Assembly (NCBI GenBank): GCA_002869925.2
Contig: NEWT02000018.1
Span: forward strand, 71,991 to 135,990
Source of the DNA: Nitrospira sp. CG24A
GTDB taxonomy: Bacteria > Nitrospirota > Nitrospiria > Nitrospirales > Nitrospiraceae
DNA: 64,000 nt
Direction: 5' to 3'
Shown here: positions 52,774-63,616 of the stretch, piece by piece
Numbering within the stretch: the first letter of the stretch is position 1
How the letters are laid out: each line of letters starts with the position of its first letter
Notes under the pieces: generated by a model
The model's database searches: none
The model's input: only the letters and a program-made list of their open reading frames with translations
Told to the model about the DNA's origin: nothing
Program-made: the position numbers and the translations under genes

Positions 52774-54365
52774 GACGTTCACAAGCCACTGCTGTGTCGA
52801 TGGTGACGAAGCCGGTCAGCCACCGGCAGGGAAAGATTGCCGGCCTTGCAGTGGTGGTGATGGCGGCGGGGCTTGGTAAGCGCATGTGCTCAAAGCTGGG
52901 GAAAGTGCTGCATCCGGTGGCTGGCCAGGCGATGGTGCTCTATTCGGTCGGGTTGGGGTTGCGCGTTGCGGGGGATCGTGTGGCAGTGGTGGTAGGGCAT
53001 CAGGCTGATCAGGTTCGTCACGTGATCGACCATGCGCCCTCAGGGAAGAGCGGCAGCTCACCGGTGGCAATTGTCGAACAACGGGAACAGTTGGGCACGG
53101 GTCATGCTGTCTTGCAGAGCCGTCCGGTCTTTGCGGCAGGCAGCCAGAGCGCCCCATCCCGGTATTTGATTCTGAACGGCGATACACCGCTGCTGCAAGA
53201 AACGACTGTGCGCGAACTCCTTCGCGTGCATGAAGCGGAATCTGCCACCGTGACGATTCTGACTGCAGTGCTCGCAGATGCTAGCGGATACGGACGGGTC
53301 GTGCGTGCGCGTTCAGGCGAGCGAGCTGTCTCTCGCATTGTCGAAGATCGTGATGCCGACGCAGAGGAGCAGGCGATCCGTGAAATCAATGTGGGCACCT
53401 ATGTGGTCGATGGCGAGTTTCTCTTCAACGCCTTGGAACAACTCGATCCTAGCAATGCCCAAGGGGAATACTATTTGACGGACATCATCCGCCTCGCGGA
53501 GCAATCCGGGAAGGGTGTCGCTGCTGTGGTGCTCGACAATCCCGAGGAAGGGCTTGGGGTGAATACTCGTCGGCAGCTTGCAGAGGCGGAACAGGTGGTG
53601 CGGCAGCAGATTCGAGATCGTTGGCTGGACGCCGGGGTGACGATGATCGATCCGTCCTCCGTGTGGATTGATGCCACAGTCACGGTCGGGAAAGACACGG
53701 TCTTGTATCCCAACGTGACCCTTGAAGGGATGACGGTCATTGGAGAGGACTGTGTGCTGCGATCCTCTGTCCGGCTGAAGGATTGTACTGTCGGCGCCGG
53801 TGTTGAGATCCTCGATCACTGCGTCTGCGCTGATTCGCATATTGAGGACGGCGCACATGTAGGTCCGTTCGTCCATTTGCGTCCCGGTGTGGTGGTTCGG
53901 AAGAAGGCCAAGGTCGGAAACTTTGTCGAAATGAAGAAAACCGATTTGGGCGAAGGGTCGAAGGCGAACCATCTGAGTTATCTGGGGGATGCAATAATCG
54001 GCAAAGGGGTCAACATCGGCGCCGGCACCATCACCTGTAACTACGATGGGGTGCGGAAGTCCCAGACGGTGATCGGAGATGGGGTATTTCTTGGCAGCGA
54101 TACGCAGTTGATTGCACCGGTGACGGTGGGGGCGGGAGCCATCATCGCAGCCGGTACCACGGTCACGGAGGATGTTCCGGCGGACGCGTTGGGGATTGGG
54201 CGGGCGCCCCAAGTGAATCGTCAAGGGTGGGCGGCACGCCGGCGAGCGCTTCAGACCGACGCAATTCGTGAAACGGGTCACGTAAAACAAGACACGAAGT
54301 CCACTCGTCTTTCGAAGAAACAGGCATCTCTCTTCAAGAGCAATCAGGCGAAGAAGCGGAGGTAG
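52770..54365 (+). CDS. glmU: Bifunctional GlcN-1-P acetyltransferase / UDP-GlcNAc pyrophosphorylase, extended C-terminus
   Basis: A 531-residue enzyme completing UDP-GlcNAc synthesis. The N-terminal uridylyltransferase has MAAGLGKRMCSKLGKVLH near residues 31-48; the C-terminal left-handed beta-helix has KVGNFVEMKK and NIGAGTITCNYDG. Most relatives are about 450-460 residues. Here a leader of ~25 residues and a basic tail of ~45 residues (to QAKKRR) are extra; the tail-encoding DNA near 54268-54295 hints at GTGAAAC/GTCACG repeat units. glmS follows seven bases later. Confidence 0.96.
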   Translation: MRRSQATAVSMVTKPVSHRQGKIAGLAVVVMAAGLGKRMCSKLGKVLHPVAGQAMVLYSVGLGLRVAGDRVAVVVGHQADQVRHVIDHAPSGKSGSSPVAIVEQREQLGTGHAVLQSRPVFAAGSQSAPSRYLILNGDTPLLQETTVRELLRVHEAESATVTILTAVLADASGYGRVVRARSGERAVSRIVEDRDADAEEQAIREINVGTYVVDGEFLFNALEQLDPSNAQGEYYLTDIIRLAEQSGKGVAAVVLDNPEEGLGVNTRRQLAEAEQVVRQQIRDRWLDAGVTMIDPSSVWIDATVTVGKDTVLYPNVTLEGMTVIGEDCVLRSSVRLKDCTVGAGVEILDHCVCADSHIEDGAHVGPFVHLRPGVVVRKKAKVGNFVEMKKTDLGEGSKANHLSYLGDAIIGKGVNIGAGTITCNYDGVRKSQTVIGDGVFLGSDTQLIAPVTVGAGAIIAAGTTVTEDVPADALGIGRAPQVNRQGWAARRRALQTDAIRETGHVKQDTKSTRLSKKQASLFKSNQAKKRR

Positions 54366-54371
54366 CATCCT

Positions 54372-56201
54372 ATGTGTGGAATTGTCGGATATGTAGGCAA
54401 GCAGGAGACGGTACCGATTTTGATCAGCGGCTTGGCCAAGCTGGAGTATCGGGGCTACGACTCTGCCGGTGTTGCGGTGTTGCAAGGCGACAAAATCGAA
54501 ATTCGGCGTACGGTCGGCAAGCTGGCTAATCTTCAGAAATCGCTCAAGGAGAAAGCACTCAAGGGCACCGTGGGAATCGGTCACACACGGTGGGCGACGC
54601 ACGGGAAGCCCTCGGAGCAAAACGCCCATCCGCACCGTTCGAAAGGCTGCGTGCTCGTGCACAACGGCATCATTGAAAACTATCAGCCGCTGAAGCAGCA
54701 ATTGGAAAAAGAGGGCTACAAGTTTCAGTCGGAAACGGACACGGAGGTTGTCGCGCATCTGATCGACAAATATCTTGAGCAGGGCATGACGCTGGCCGAA
54801 GCGGTGAGAACAGCCACGAAGGATGTGCGAGGGAGTTATGCGCTCGCCGTCATTTCGGAGCGGGAACCGGGGACGATGGTCGCGGCGCGCTCCGGATGCC
54901 CGCTGGTCGTGGGGACAACTGCCCAGGCGTCCTTTGTCGCGTCCGATGTCATGGCGATGCTTGCCCATACCCGTGACGTGACCTACCTCGAAGAGGGCGA
55001 TGTGGCGGTTGTGACCGCAACCGACATCCAGTTCACCGATACCGAAGGCCGGCCTGTGAAACGGAAACTCACGAAGATCACCTGGGATGCCTCCGCGGCG
55101 GAAAAGAGCGGATTCCCACACTTCATGTTGAAAGAAATTCACGAGCAGCCGCAGACAATTCTCGACACGATGCGCGGGCGCTATTCTCACGAGACCGGCG
55201 AGGCGGATTTACCGGATATCGGACTGACGCCGAAAGAGTTTGCCGCTGTTGGGAGGATTTGGATTGTGGCCTGTGGCACCTCGTGGCACTCGGGGTTGGT
55301 GGGGAAGTATCTCCTGGAGGAAATGGTCCGTACACCGGTGCAGGTCGATATCGGCAGCGAATTCCGTTATCGCGATCCGCTGGTTGAGAAAGACGATCTC
55401 TTCATTACGATCTCACAGTCCGGGGAGACGGCGGATACGCTGGCTGCCGCGCGCGAAGCGAAGGGAAAAGGGGCTCGTGTCGTGTCAATCGTGAACGTAG
55501 TGGGCAGTACCCTGGCTCGCGAATCCGATGGTGTGCTCTATACGCATTGCGGGCCTGAAATCGGCGTCGCTTCGACCAAAGCCTTCACCGCGCAGCTGAC
55601 GGCGCTCTACATGTTGGCGTTGCATTTGGGGCGTGTGCGCGGAACCCTGTCTGTCGCAGACGGCAAGGCCTGGCTCGATCGACTGGTCCGGCTTCCCGTA
55701 TTGGTCGAACAGGTGCTCGGTCGCGAGGCAGAGATTATTGCGATTGCCAAACGGTATTACAAGAAGCGGAACTTTTTGTTCCTCGGTCGCGGCATCAATT
55801 ACCCCATCGCGCTCGAAGGCGCATTGAAGCTGAAAGAAGTGTCCTATATCCATGCGGAAGGCTACGCCGCGGGAGAGATGAAGCACGGCCCGATCGCGCT
55901 TATCGATAAGGACATGCCAGTGGTCGTGCTGGCGCCGAGGGACCGGTTGTATGAAAAGACCGTGAGCAATTTGATGGAAGTGAAAGCCCGGCACGCGCCG
56001 GTCATTGCGTTGGTCGCGGAAGGCGAGCGGGAGTTGGGAAGGATTGCCGATGCGGTCTTCACGATTCCCGACACCCATCCATTACTCTCGCCGATTTTGT
56101 TCACGATTCCATTGCAGCTCTTGGCGTATCATATCGCCATACTGCGGGGCGCGGATGTGGATCAACCACGGAACTTGGCCAAAAGCGTCACGGTAGAATA
56201 A
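54372..56201 (+). CDS. glmS: Glutamine-fructose-6-phosphate aminotransferase
   Basis: A 609-residue enzyme of hexosamine synthesis. Cys2 of MCGIVGYVGK is the glutaminase nucleophile. HTRWATHGKPSEQNAHPH follows near residue 75. Two SIS sugar-isomerase domains (ACGTSWHSG, SQSGETADTLAA; then the second half) end in DQPRNLAKSVTVE. It supplies glucosamine-6-phosphate for peptidoglycan and lipid A and is in an operon with glmU. Confidence 0.98.
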   Translation: MCGIVGYVGKQETVPILISGLAKLEYRGYDSAGVAVLQGDKIEIRRTVGKLANLQKSLKEKALKGTVGIGHTRWATHGKPSEQNAHPHRSKGCVLVHNGIIENYQPLKQQLEKEGYKFQSETDTEVVAHLIDKYLEQGMTLAEAVRTATKDVRGSYALAVISEREPGTMVAARSGCPLVVGTTAQASFVASDVMAMLAHTRDVTYLEEGDVAVVTATDIQFTDTEGRPVKRKLTKITWDASAAEKSGFPHFMLKEIHEQPQTILDTMRGRYSHETGEADLPDIGLTPKEFAAVGRIWIVACGTSWHSGLVGKYLLEEMVRTPVQVDIGSEFRYRDPLVEKDDLFITISQSGETADTLAAAREAKGKGARVVSIVNVVGSTLARESDGVLYTHCGPEIGVASTKAFTAQLTALYMLALHLGRVRGTLSVADGKAWLDRLVRLPVLVEQVLGREAEIIAIAKRYYKKRNFLFLGRGINYPIALEGALKLKEVSYIHAEGYAAGEMKHGPIALIDKDMPVVVLAPRDRLYEKTVSNLMEVKARHAPVIALVAEGERELGRIADAVFTIPDTHPLLSPILFTIPLQLLAYHIAILRGADVDQPRNLAKSVTVE

Positions 56202-56202
56202 T

Positions 56203-56324
56203 AGGATGTTGAAAATGGCTTCCAGCGGCGTTCTCGGCGTCCGTCTCCCTGCGACGTATCCCTGAGGTACGCCTCAGTCGCCGGACTTCCTGCGGTCTTG
56301 CTGGAAGGCCATTTTGAACATCCT
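56203..56324. repeat. Dispersed palindromic element, full copy
   Basis: Inverted ends AGGATGTT (56203) and AACATCCT (to 56323) are near-perfect, inside them GCTTCCAGCGGCGTTCTC pairs loosely with TGCGGTCTTGCTGGAAGGCC. The central GACGTATCC...GGTACGCC hairpin is the family core. It separates glmS from gatC. Confidence 0.8.
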
Positions 56325-56350
56325 TAAAGGGGAACAGGGGAAGAGATAGA

Positions 56351-56653
56351 GTGGAAATCACGAAACAGGAAGTTGAAAAAGTTGCGAAACTGGCTCGGTT
56401 GGAGTTGACAGACGGTGAACAGGCTGCGTTTACGAAACAGTTAAGCCAGATTCTCACGCATGTAGAAACACTGAAGCAGTATGACACGACAGGCGTTGAG
56501 CCGACGGCGACGGTGCTGGGACAAGTGAATGTGTTTCGCCAGGACAGTGTGAGTCCGTCCCTGTCCATCGATCGTGCGATGGACAATGCGCCGGAGTCGA
56601 TCGACGGGTTTTTTGTCGTGCCGAAGATTATCGAAGATCGACAACCCCTTTAA
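56351..56653 (+). CDS. gatC: Aspartyl/glutamyl-tRNA amidotransferase subunit C
   Basis: A 100-residue subunit of the GatCAB amidotransferase converting misacylated Glu-tRNA(Gln)/Asp-tRNA(Asn). Starting at GTG 56351, ITKQEVEKVAKLARLELTD is the standard N-terminus; LETLKQYDT-type and RQDSVSPSL segments follow. It wraps GatA and GatB together. panD and gatA follow closely. Confidence 0.95.
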   Translation: MEITKQEVEKVAKLARLELTDGEQAAFTKQLSQILTHVETLKQYDTTGVEPTATVLGQVNVFRQDSVSPSLSIDRAMDNAPESIDGFFVVPKIIEDRQPL

Positions 56654-56664
56654 GCGAGGTCTGA

Positions 56665-57030
56665 ATGTTTAGGCAAATGTTGCGGTCGAAAATCCATCGG
56701 GCTACGGTGACGGAGTCGTGTCTCGATTACGAAGGTAGCCTGACGATTGACGAGGACTTGATGGATGCAGCGGGGATTTTGCCCTATGAGGCGATCGTCT
56801 GCTCCAATCTGAATAACGGCGAGCGTTTCATGACCTATGCCATGGCAGGCAAGCGTGGCGCGGGAGAGATTATCCTCAATGGGCCGACTGCGAGAAAAGG
56901 CGCGGTCCGCGATCAGATTATCATCTTCTGTTACGAGTATTACTCAGACGAGGAAATCAAGCGGCATGTTCCCAAGATTATCCAAGTCAACGAGAAGAAC
57001 CGGATTGTGGCCGGGAAGACGAAACGCTGA
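56665..57030 (+). CDS. panD: Aspartate 1-decarboxylase
   Basis: A 121-residue pyruvoyl enzyme giving beta-alanine for pantothenate and CoA. The self-cleavage site is the Gly-Ser of DYEGSLTID near residues 24-25, where the Ser becomes the pyruvoyl group. [15 protein letters not shown] and [12 protein letters not shown] carry active-site residues. Its insertion between gatC and gatA, overlapping gatA by one base (TGATG), is a slightly unusual order. Confidence 0.97.
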   Translation: MFRQMLRSKIHRATVTESCLDYEGSLTIDEDLMDAAGILPYEAIVCSNLNNGERFMTYAMAGKRGAGEIILNGPTARKGAVRDQIIIFCYEYYSDEEIKRHVPKIIQVNEKNRIVAGKTKR

Positions 57031-58496
57031 TGTCGATCCATCGGCTCTCGCTCTACGAGCTCCATGAGAAGTTCACGGCAGGCGAAGTGACGGCGACAGA
57101 GATCGTTCGCGCCTATGGATTACGGATCGGCCAGGTGGAGCCCAAGGTGAAGGCCTATATCACGCAAACCAAAGACACAGCGGTGAAGCAGGCCGGCGCG
57201 CTCGATGCGTCGTTGAAAGGGTGGCGCAAGACGTTACCCCTGATGGGTATGCCGTTGGCGATCAAAGATAATATTTGTACCCAGGGAGTTCTGACCACCT
57301 GCGCGTCCCGCATGCTCGGGAATTTTGTTCCGCCGTATGACGCGACGGTGATTGCCAAGCTGCGCGCGCAAGGGTATCAGCTGCTCGGGAAGACAAACCT
57401 CGATGAATTTGCAATGGGTTCTTCGACCGAGAATTCCGCCGTGGGTCCCAGTCGCAATCCCTGGAATCTGGAGTGTGTGCCTGGTGGATCCAGTGGAGGG
57501 TCCGCAGCGGCGGTCGCAGCCGATGAATGCGCTGCGGCGTTGGGATCCGATACCGGGGGGTCAATCCGTCAGCCTGCAGCGTTCTGTGGAGTGGTGGGTC
57601 TCAAGCCGACGTACGGACGAGTCTCGCGTTACGGGTTGATCGCCTTTGCGTCTTCGCTCGATCAAATCGGGCCGATTACCAAAGATGTGAGGGATGCCGC
57701 ATTCCTCCTTGGTGCTATTGCCGGACACGATCCATTAGATTCGACCTCGGCGGATGTTCCTGTGCCGGACTATCTGAAAGCGCTCAAGAGGAAGGATCTC
57801 AAAAAACTGAAAGTCGGTGTGCCGGTCGAGTTTTTTGCCGAGGGGCTGGACCCTGATGTAGAGCAGGCTGTGCGGGCGGCGATCCAGGAGTTGAAAGCGC
57901 TCGGTGGGGAGATCAGGGAGATTCAGTTGCCGCGGACAGATGCCGCGGTGGCCATCTATTATGTCATTGCGACGGCCGAAGCGAGTTCTAATCTGGCCAG
58001 ATATGACGGGGTGAAGTTCGGACTTCGTGCCAAAGAAACCAAAGACCTGCTTGACCTGTATATGAAAACGCGTCAGGAAGGGTTCGGACCGGAAGTGAAG
58101 CGTCGGATCATGTTGGGGACCTATGTCCTGAGTGCTGGATATTACGATGCCTATTACGGCAAAGCGCAGGCGGTGCGAACCTTGATTCGCCAAGATTTCG
58201 AAGCAGCGTTTCAGGATGTCGATCTCATTGTCACACCTGTGACACCCACGCCGGCGTTCAAGTTTGGAGCGAAGGGCGACGATCCGCTCCAGATGTACCT
58301 GTCGGACGTTTTTACCATTTCCGCGAACCTCGCCGGTGTGCCGGCGATTTCGCTGCCTTGTGGATTCAGTCGGGACGGACTGCCGATCGGATTGCAGTTG
58401 ATTGGCCGTCCCTTCGAAGAGGAGACACTCTTGCGAGCGGCCTATGCGTACGAGCAGAATACGCAATGGCGAGCGAAGAAGCCGGTGATACGGTAA
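57030..58496 (+). CDS. gatA: Aspartyl/glutamyl-tRNA amidotransferase subunit A
   Basis: A 488-residue amidase-signature subunit that releases ammonia from glutamine. The Ser-cisSer-Lys triad is visible: Lys in GMPLAIKDN near residue 76, cis-Ser and Ser in [12 protein letters not shown] and [16 protein letters not shown] near 152-176. Length is normal. It is coupled to panD; after the gene come period-7 arms that start inside the intergenic space. Confidence 0.97.
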   Translation: MSIHRLSLYELHEKFTAGEVTATEIVRAYGLRIGQVEPKVKAYITQTKDTAVKQAGALDASLKGWRKTLPLMGMPLAIKDNICTQGVLTTCASRMLGNFVPPYDATVIAKLRAQGYQLLGKTNLDEFAMGSSTENSAVGPSRNPWNLECVPGGSSGGSAAAVAADECAAALGSDTGGSIRQPAAFCGVVGLKPTYGRVSRYGLIAFASSLDQIGPITKDVRDAAFLLGAIAGHDPLDSTSADVPVPDYLKALKRKDLKKLKVGVPVEFFAEGLDPDVEQAVRAAIQELKALGGEIREIQLPRTDAAVAIYYVIATAEASSNLARYDGVKFGLRAKETKDLLDLYMKTRQEGFGPEVKRRIMLGTYVLSAGYYDAYYGKAQAVRTLIRQDFEAAFQDVDLIVTPVTPTPAFKFGAKGDDPLQMYLSDVFTISANLAGVPAISLPCGFSRDGLPIGLQLIGRPFEEETLLRAAYAYEQNTQWRAKKPVIR

Positions 58497-58501
58497 CGCG
58501 T

Positions 58502-58576
58502 AAAACGTGAAAGGTGAAACGTAACAAGGTGAGAAAATGAGAGAGAGATTGGTCCGGTTCCTCCACGTTTCACGTG
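58502..58576. repeat. Period-7 facing arms between gatA and the DUF948 gene
   Basis: The left arm 58502-58540 has units such as ACGTGAA, AGGTGAA and ACGTAAC, degrading rightwards. The right arm 58564-58576 has ACGTTTC, ACGTGC. Same architecture as other loci. Confidence 0.75.
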
Positions 58577-58589
58577 CATTGGAGGTCCT

Positions 58590-58997
58590 ATGACGATCGT
58601 CGAAATAGCTGCGATTCTTGTGGCTGTCGCGTTTGTGGTGTTGGTGGGTTTTCTCGTGCCCGTGATGATTCAGATTCGAAAGACTGTCGGGGAATCTGAG
58701 CAGCTTCTCGCGAAGATGAACGACGACCTGCCTCCGCTGATCGGCGAAATCCGGGCGATCAGTCACAATATGAACGAGGCAACGAAACAGGCTCGCGGGG
58801 GGGTCGAACATGCTGCAGCCCTCTTGCATGCGGTTGGGGAAGTAGGAGAGTCGGTTCAGCACATGCATAATGCTGTAAAGGGCTCGAGCGGATCGATGTT
58901 GACCAATATGGCAAGCGTGGTGGCGGGGTTTAGAGCCGCAAGCCAAGTCATGAAGGACCGATTTCGAGAAGAAGGAGGGCATCACAATGGCGGATGA
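58590..58997 (+). CDS. DUF948-like membrane-anchored protein
   Basis: A 135-residue protein with an N-terminal membrane helix (residues ~5-27) and a helical, coiled-coil-like remainder (RKTVGESEQLLAKMNDDLPPL). DUF948 proteins are small general-stress-associated proteins found next to YtxH proteins, and a YtxH gene overlaps its end here. The role is unknown. Confidence 0.75.
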   Translation: MTIVEIAAILVAVAFVVLVGFLVPVMIQIRKTVGESEQLLAKMNDDLPPLIGEIRAISHNMNEATKQARGGVEHAAALLHAVGEVGESVQHMHNAVKGSSGSMLTNMASVVAGFRAASQVMKDRFREEGGHHNGG

Positions 58998-59307
58998 TAG
59001 GGGTTCCTCGTCATCAGGGGCATTACTCGCATTCTTGAGCGGCGCGGCGCTAGGCGCGGTGGCGGCATTATTGCTGGCTCCACGGGCTGGAGATGAGTCG
59101 CGTGAGCACTTGCGTGGCTATGCCCGTCGAGCTGAAGGCAATTTGCGGGATTTGGCAGGTCTTGCAGGCGAAACAGTGGAAGATGTTGTGGGTGAGGGGA
59201 AGGAGTTTGTGGACTCCAAGAAGGCCGTCTTGCGCGAAGCGTTTGACGCCGGTCGTGAGGCGATGCGACGTGAGCGTGACCGGTTGCGAGAAGAGGACCG
59301 CAGCTAA
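58987..59307 (+). CDS. YtxH-domain protein
   Basis: A 106-residue protein. A glycine/alanine-rich hydrophobic segment FLSGAALGAVAALLLAPRAG near residues 13-32 is the YtxH signature; the rest is a charged amphipathic helix. YtxH proteins are stress-related with no fixed function. It overlaps the DUF948 gene by eleven bases and is followed by gatB after three bases, giving an unusual gatA-DUF948-YtxH-gatB order. Confidence 0.85.
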   Translation: MADDRGSSSSGALLAFLSGAALGAVAALLLAPRAGDESREHLRGYARRAEGNLRDLAGLAGETVEDVVGEGKEFVDSKKAVLREAFDAGREAMRRERDRLREEDRS

Positions 59308-59310
59308 GCG

Positions 59311-60738
59311 ATGACCTACGAAGCCGTCATTGGCGTGGAAGTACACGCGCAGCTGCGGACGAAATCCAAGCTGTTTTGCGGCTGTGGAACGGTGTTCGGT
59401 CTTGCGGCAAATAGCCAGACCTGTCCCTTGTGTTTAGGGCTCCCCGGCTCGTTGCCGGTGCTCAACCGGGCGGCAGTAGAGATGGCTGTGCGCGCGGGGC
59501 TGGCCCTGAATTGCACGATTGCGGTGAATAATATTTTCGCGCGTAAGAACTATTTTTATCCGGACCTTCCGAAGGGCTACCAGATTTCGCAGTACGAGGC
59601 GCCGATCTGTGAACATGGCTGGATCGAGATCGCCGTGGGTGAAGGCACGCAGCGCGTCCGTATCCGTCGTGCCCATTTGGAAGAAGATGCAGGGAAGAGT
59701 GTCCACGTTGCCGGCACCAACGGGAGTCGTGTCGATTTGAATCGGGCGGGAACCCCGTTGTTGGAAATTGTGACGGAACCGGACTTGCGGTCGGCCGATC
59801 AGGTGGTGGCCTATTTGAAGGGCCTGCGTGATGTGTTGATGTATCTTGAAGTTTGCGACGGCAACATGGATGAAGGGAGCTTCCGCTGTGAGCCGAATCT
59901 CTCGCTCCGTCCATTAGGCCAGAAAGAATTTGGAACCAAGGTTGAACTCAAAAATATCAATTCGTTCAAGTTCGTCAAGGATGCCATCGACTACGAGATC
60001 AAGCGCCAGACGAAGGTGTTGAGCGAGGGCGGCAAGATCAACCAGGAGACCCGGCTCTGGAACCTCGATCGCGGAGAGACGGCGGTGATGCGTTCCAAAG
60101 AGGACGCACACGACTACCGCTACTTTCCAGACCCCGATCTGGTGCCGCTGAAGCTGGATCAGGAATGGATTGAAGGCTGCCGCAAGCAGGTAGCCGAATT
60201 GCCGGCAGTCAGGATGAGACGATTTGTCAGTGAGTTTGGGCTGTCTGAGTACGATGCCGGAGTCTTGACGGCGTCGAGGGCAATGGCGGACTACTACGAA
60301 ACCTGCGTGGGCTTGTTCAATCAGCCTAAGATAGTGAGCAACTGGGTCATGGGCGAACTCACCAGAGAGTTGAATCGCTCAGGAACCGACGCGAGTGCCT
60401 CTCCGGTGTCGCCTGAACAGCTCGTCAGTCTGTTGCAGTTGGTTGAGCAAGGCACGATCAGTTTGAAAGTCGCGCGTGAGATTTTCCCCGAAGTCTACAG
60501 CAGCGGGAAGACACCGGAACAGATCGTTCAAGAGAAAGGGCTGATTCAAGTATCCGACGAAGGGGCGCTCGACCAGGTTATCGGCGATGTGCTGGCGAAG
60601 AATCTGACGCAAGTGGCGCAGTTCAAAGAGGGCAAACAGCAAGTGCTCGGATTTCTAGTCGGGCAGGTGATGAAGGCGAGCGGTGGTAAGGCGAACCCTG
60701 GGAAGGTGAATGAGTTGCTGAAGAAGAGGTTAGGATGA
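59311..60738 (+). CDS. gatB: Aspartyl/glutamyl-tRNA amidotransferase subunit B
   Basis: A 475-residue subunit that activates the misacylated t[23 protein letters not shown] begins the cradle domain, [14 protein letters not shown] and [11 protein letters not shown] follow, and the GatB/Yqey C-terminal domain ends with [28 protein letters not shown]. The Cys residues of CGCG and CPLC at the N-terminus indicate the zinc form. It is complete and likely assembles with GatA and GatC encoded upstream. Confidence 0.98.
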   Translation: MTYEAVIGVEVHAQLRTKSKLFCGCGTVFGLAANSQTCPLCLGLPGSLPVLNRAAVEMAVRAGLALNCTIAVNNIFARKNYFYPDLPKGYQISQYEAPICEHGWIEIAVGEGTQRVRIRRAHLEEDAGKSVHVAGTNGSRVDLNRAGTPLLEIVTEPDLRSADQVVAYLKGLRDVLMYLEVCDGNMDEGSFRCEPNLSLRPLGQKEFGTKVELKNINSFKFVKDAIDYEIKRQTKVLSEGGKINQETRLWNLDRGETAVMRSKEDAHDYRYFPDPDLVPLKLDQEWIEGCRKQVAELPAVRMRRFVSEFGLSEYDAGVLTASRAMADYYETCVGLFNQPKIVSNWVMGELTRELNRSGTDASASPVSPEQLVSLLQLVEQGTISLKVAREIFPEVYSSGKTPEQIVQEKGLIQVSDEGALDQVIGDVLAKNLTQVAQFKEGKQQVLGFLVGQVMKASGGKANPGKVNELLKKRLG

Positions 60739-60839
60739 GCGCGGGTCCTGTCGCCGACCAGCCCGTCCGTCCTCGCACCCCGCCCGGTGTAGGGACCCCG
60801 CTGCGGGCGGACGGGCTCCCAGGTGGGCGCCACCCGCGC
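60739..60839. repeat. GC-rich palindrome between gatB and a small ORF
   Basis: Outer arms GCGCGGGT (60739-60746) and ACCCGCGC (60832-60839), inner arms AGCCCGTCCG (60760-60769) and CGGACGGGCT (60808-60817) are both perfect inverse complements. The spacing fits one long cruciform or mRNA stem. It is unlike the two other repeat families and lies directly after the gatB stop. Confidence 0.7.
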
Positions 60840-60853
60840 CCAAGATGGAGAGT

Positions 60854-62352
<1,499 letters not shown>

Positions 62353-62368
62353 TGGCGGGTGAGTCGCG

Positions 62369-62716
62369 ATGATCAAGCGGAATCGGGGACGGCAGTGGCT
62401 CGATTGGCAGCGCCGCATGGTGACGGTCGTGCACTATATCGGAGTTGCTGTCTGTCTGCTGTTGCTAGTTGTGTTAGTCTTTGGTGACATGGGTCTCCCG
62501 CGCTACTTCTCCATGCGTGAGCACGCCCAACAGCTGGATATGGATCTTCAGGAATTACAACGAACGACCCGCACGCTTCGAGGGGATATCGATCGTCTGG
62601 AACACGATCCCGCGAAAATTGAGCAGCTCGCGCGAGAGCAGCTTGGCTACGTGCGCAAAGGTGAAACCGTGTATCAATTGGTTCCATCACCATCACAGGA
62701 GCGGCCACGCCCGTAG
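62369..62716 (+). CDS. ftsB: FtsB/DivIC-family septum formation initiator
   Basis: A 115-residue bitopic protein with a transmembrane helix near residues 23-44 and a coiled coil (about 50-85, HAQQLDMDLQELQRTTRTLR) followed by the conserved IEQLAREQLGYVRKGETVY. It joins FtsL/FtsQ in the division complex. It lies directly after eno, a common arrangement. Confidence 0.9.
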   Translation: MIKRNRGRQWLDWQRRMVTVVHYIGVAVCLLLLVVLVFGDMGLPRYFSMREHAQQLDMDLQELQRTTRTLRGDIDRLEHDPAKIEQLAREQLGYVRKGETVYQLVPSPSQERPRP

Positions 62717-62720
62717 TCCC

Positions 62721-63605
62721 ATGAAGTTTGGCACCGTTGCGATTATTGGACGACCGAACGTCGGCAAATCGACGCTGCTCAATCGATTGCTTGAGCAGAA
62801 GATTGCCATTGTCTCGGACAAGCCACAAACGACGAGGACAAGGATTCTTGGGGTTGTGCATGCACCGGGTGCGCAGATTGCCTTGCTCGATACGCCGGGG
62901 TTACACAAACCGCAACATTTGCTCAATCGTCGCATGGTTCGCACCACGGTCGATGTGCTGGAAGAAGCGGATATCGTGTATGTGTTGATGGATACGACGA
63001 GTTCTCCTGGCCCCGGCGATCTCTTGGTCCTCGACCATGTGAAAGGGGCGGTCAGGAAGCGTCCACGACCGATCATTCTCGTATTGAACAAGGTGGATTT
63101 GGTCAACAAGCTCAAGTTACTGCCCGTGATGGAAGCCTATGCCAGGTTATTCGAATGGACGGACGTCGTGCCGGTTTCGGCTGAAACCGGCGATAATGTC
63201 GATCGGTTGTTGTCCGTGACGGTGGCCCATCTTTCAGAAGGAGATGCGGCGTATGATGCAGATACGGTCACCGATCAGTCTATGCGGACCTTGGCGGCTG
63301 AAATGATTCGCGAGAAGATTTTGCTCCAAACCTATGAAGAGGTGCCGTACTCGGTTGCCGTAGAAATCGACGAATTTGTCGAGGAGGGGAAGTTGGCCCG
63401 CATCAGTGCGACGGTGCTGGTCGAGCGAGAGTCGCATAAGGCGATCGTGATCGGGAAGCATGGCGAGAGACTCAAAGCGGTGGGAACCGATGCGCGGCGC
63501 GATATGGAACAGATCTTTGGAATGAAGGTGTTTCTACAGCTGTGGGTGAAAGTGCGGGAGTCGTGGCGAGAAGACGAGCATGCCCTCATGGAACTAGGTT
63601 ACTAA
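62721..63605 (+). CDS. era: GTPase Era
   Basis: A 294-residue essential GTPase in 16S rRNA maturation and 30S assembly. G1 is GRPNVGKST at residues 9-17, G3 DTPG near 58, G4 NKVD near 122. A C-terminal KH domain (VIGKHGERLKAVGTDARRDME near 245) binds rRNA. The start ATG 62721, five bases after ftsB, gives the standard N-terminus. Confidence 0.97.
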   Translation: MKFGTVAIIGRPNVGKSTLLNRLLEQKIAIVSDKPQTTRTRILGVVHAPGAQIALLDTPGLHKPQHLLNRRMVRTTVDVLEEADIVYVLMDTTSSPGPGDLLVLDHVKGAVRKRPRPIILVLNKVDLVNKLKLLPVMEAYARLFEWTDVVPVSAETGDNVDRLLSVTVAHLSEGDAAYDADTVTDQSMRTLAAEMIREKILLQTYEEVPYSVAVEIDEFVEEGKLARISATVLVERESHKAIVIGKHGERLKAVGTDARRDMEQIFGMKVFLQLWVKVRESWREDEHALMELGY

Positions 63606-63616
63606 CGGGATTGTGA

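Noticed and set aside
53313-55190. Long minus-strand open frame (625 codons) opposite glmU and glmS
   Set aside because: It lies entirely antisense to two well-identified genes, has no recognisable domain and reflects codon bias of the opposite strand.
57735-58985. Minus-strand frame of 416 codons opposite gatA and the DUF948 gene
   Set aside because: Antisense to confident genes; composition rich in Arg, His and Ser without any domain.
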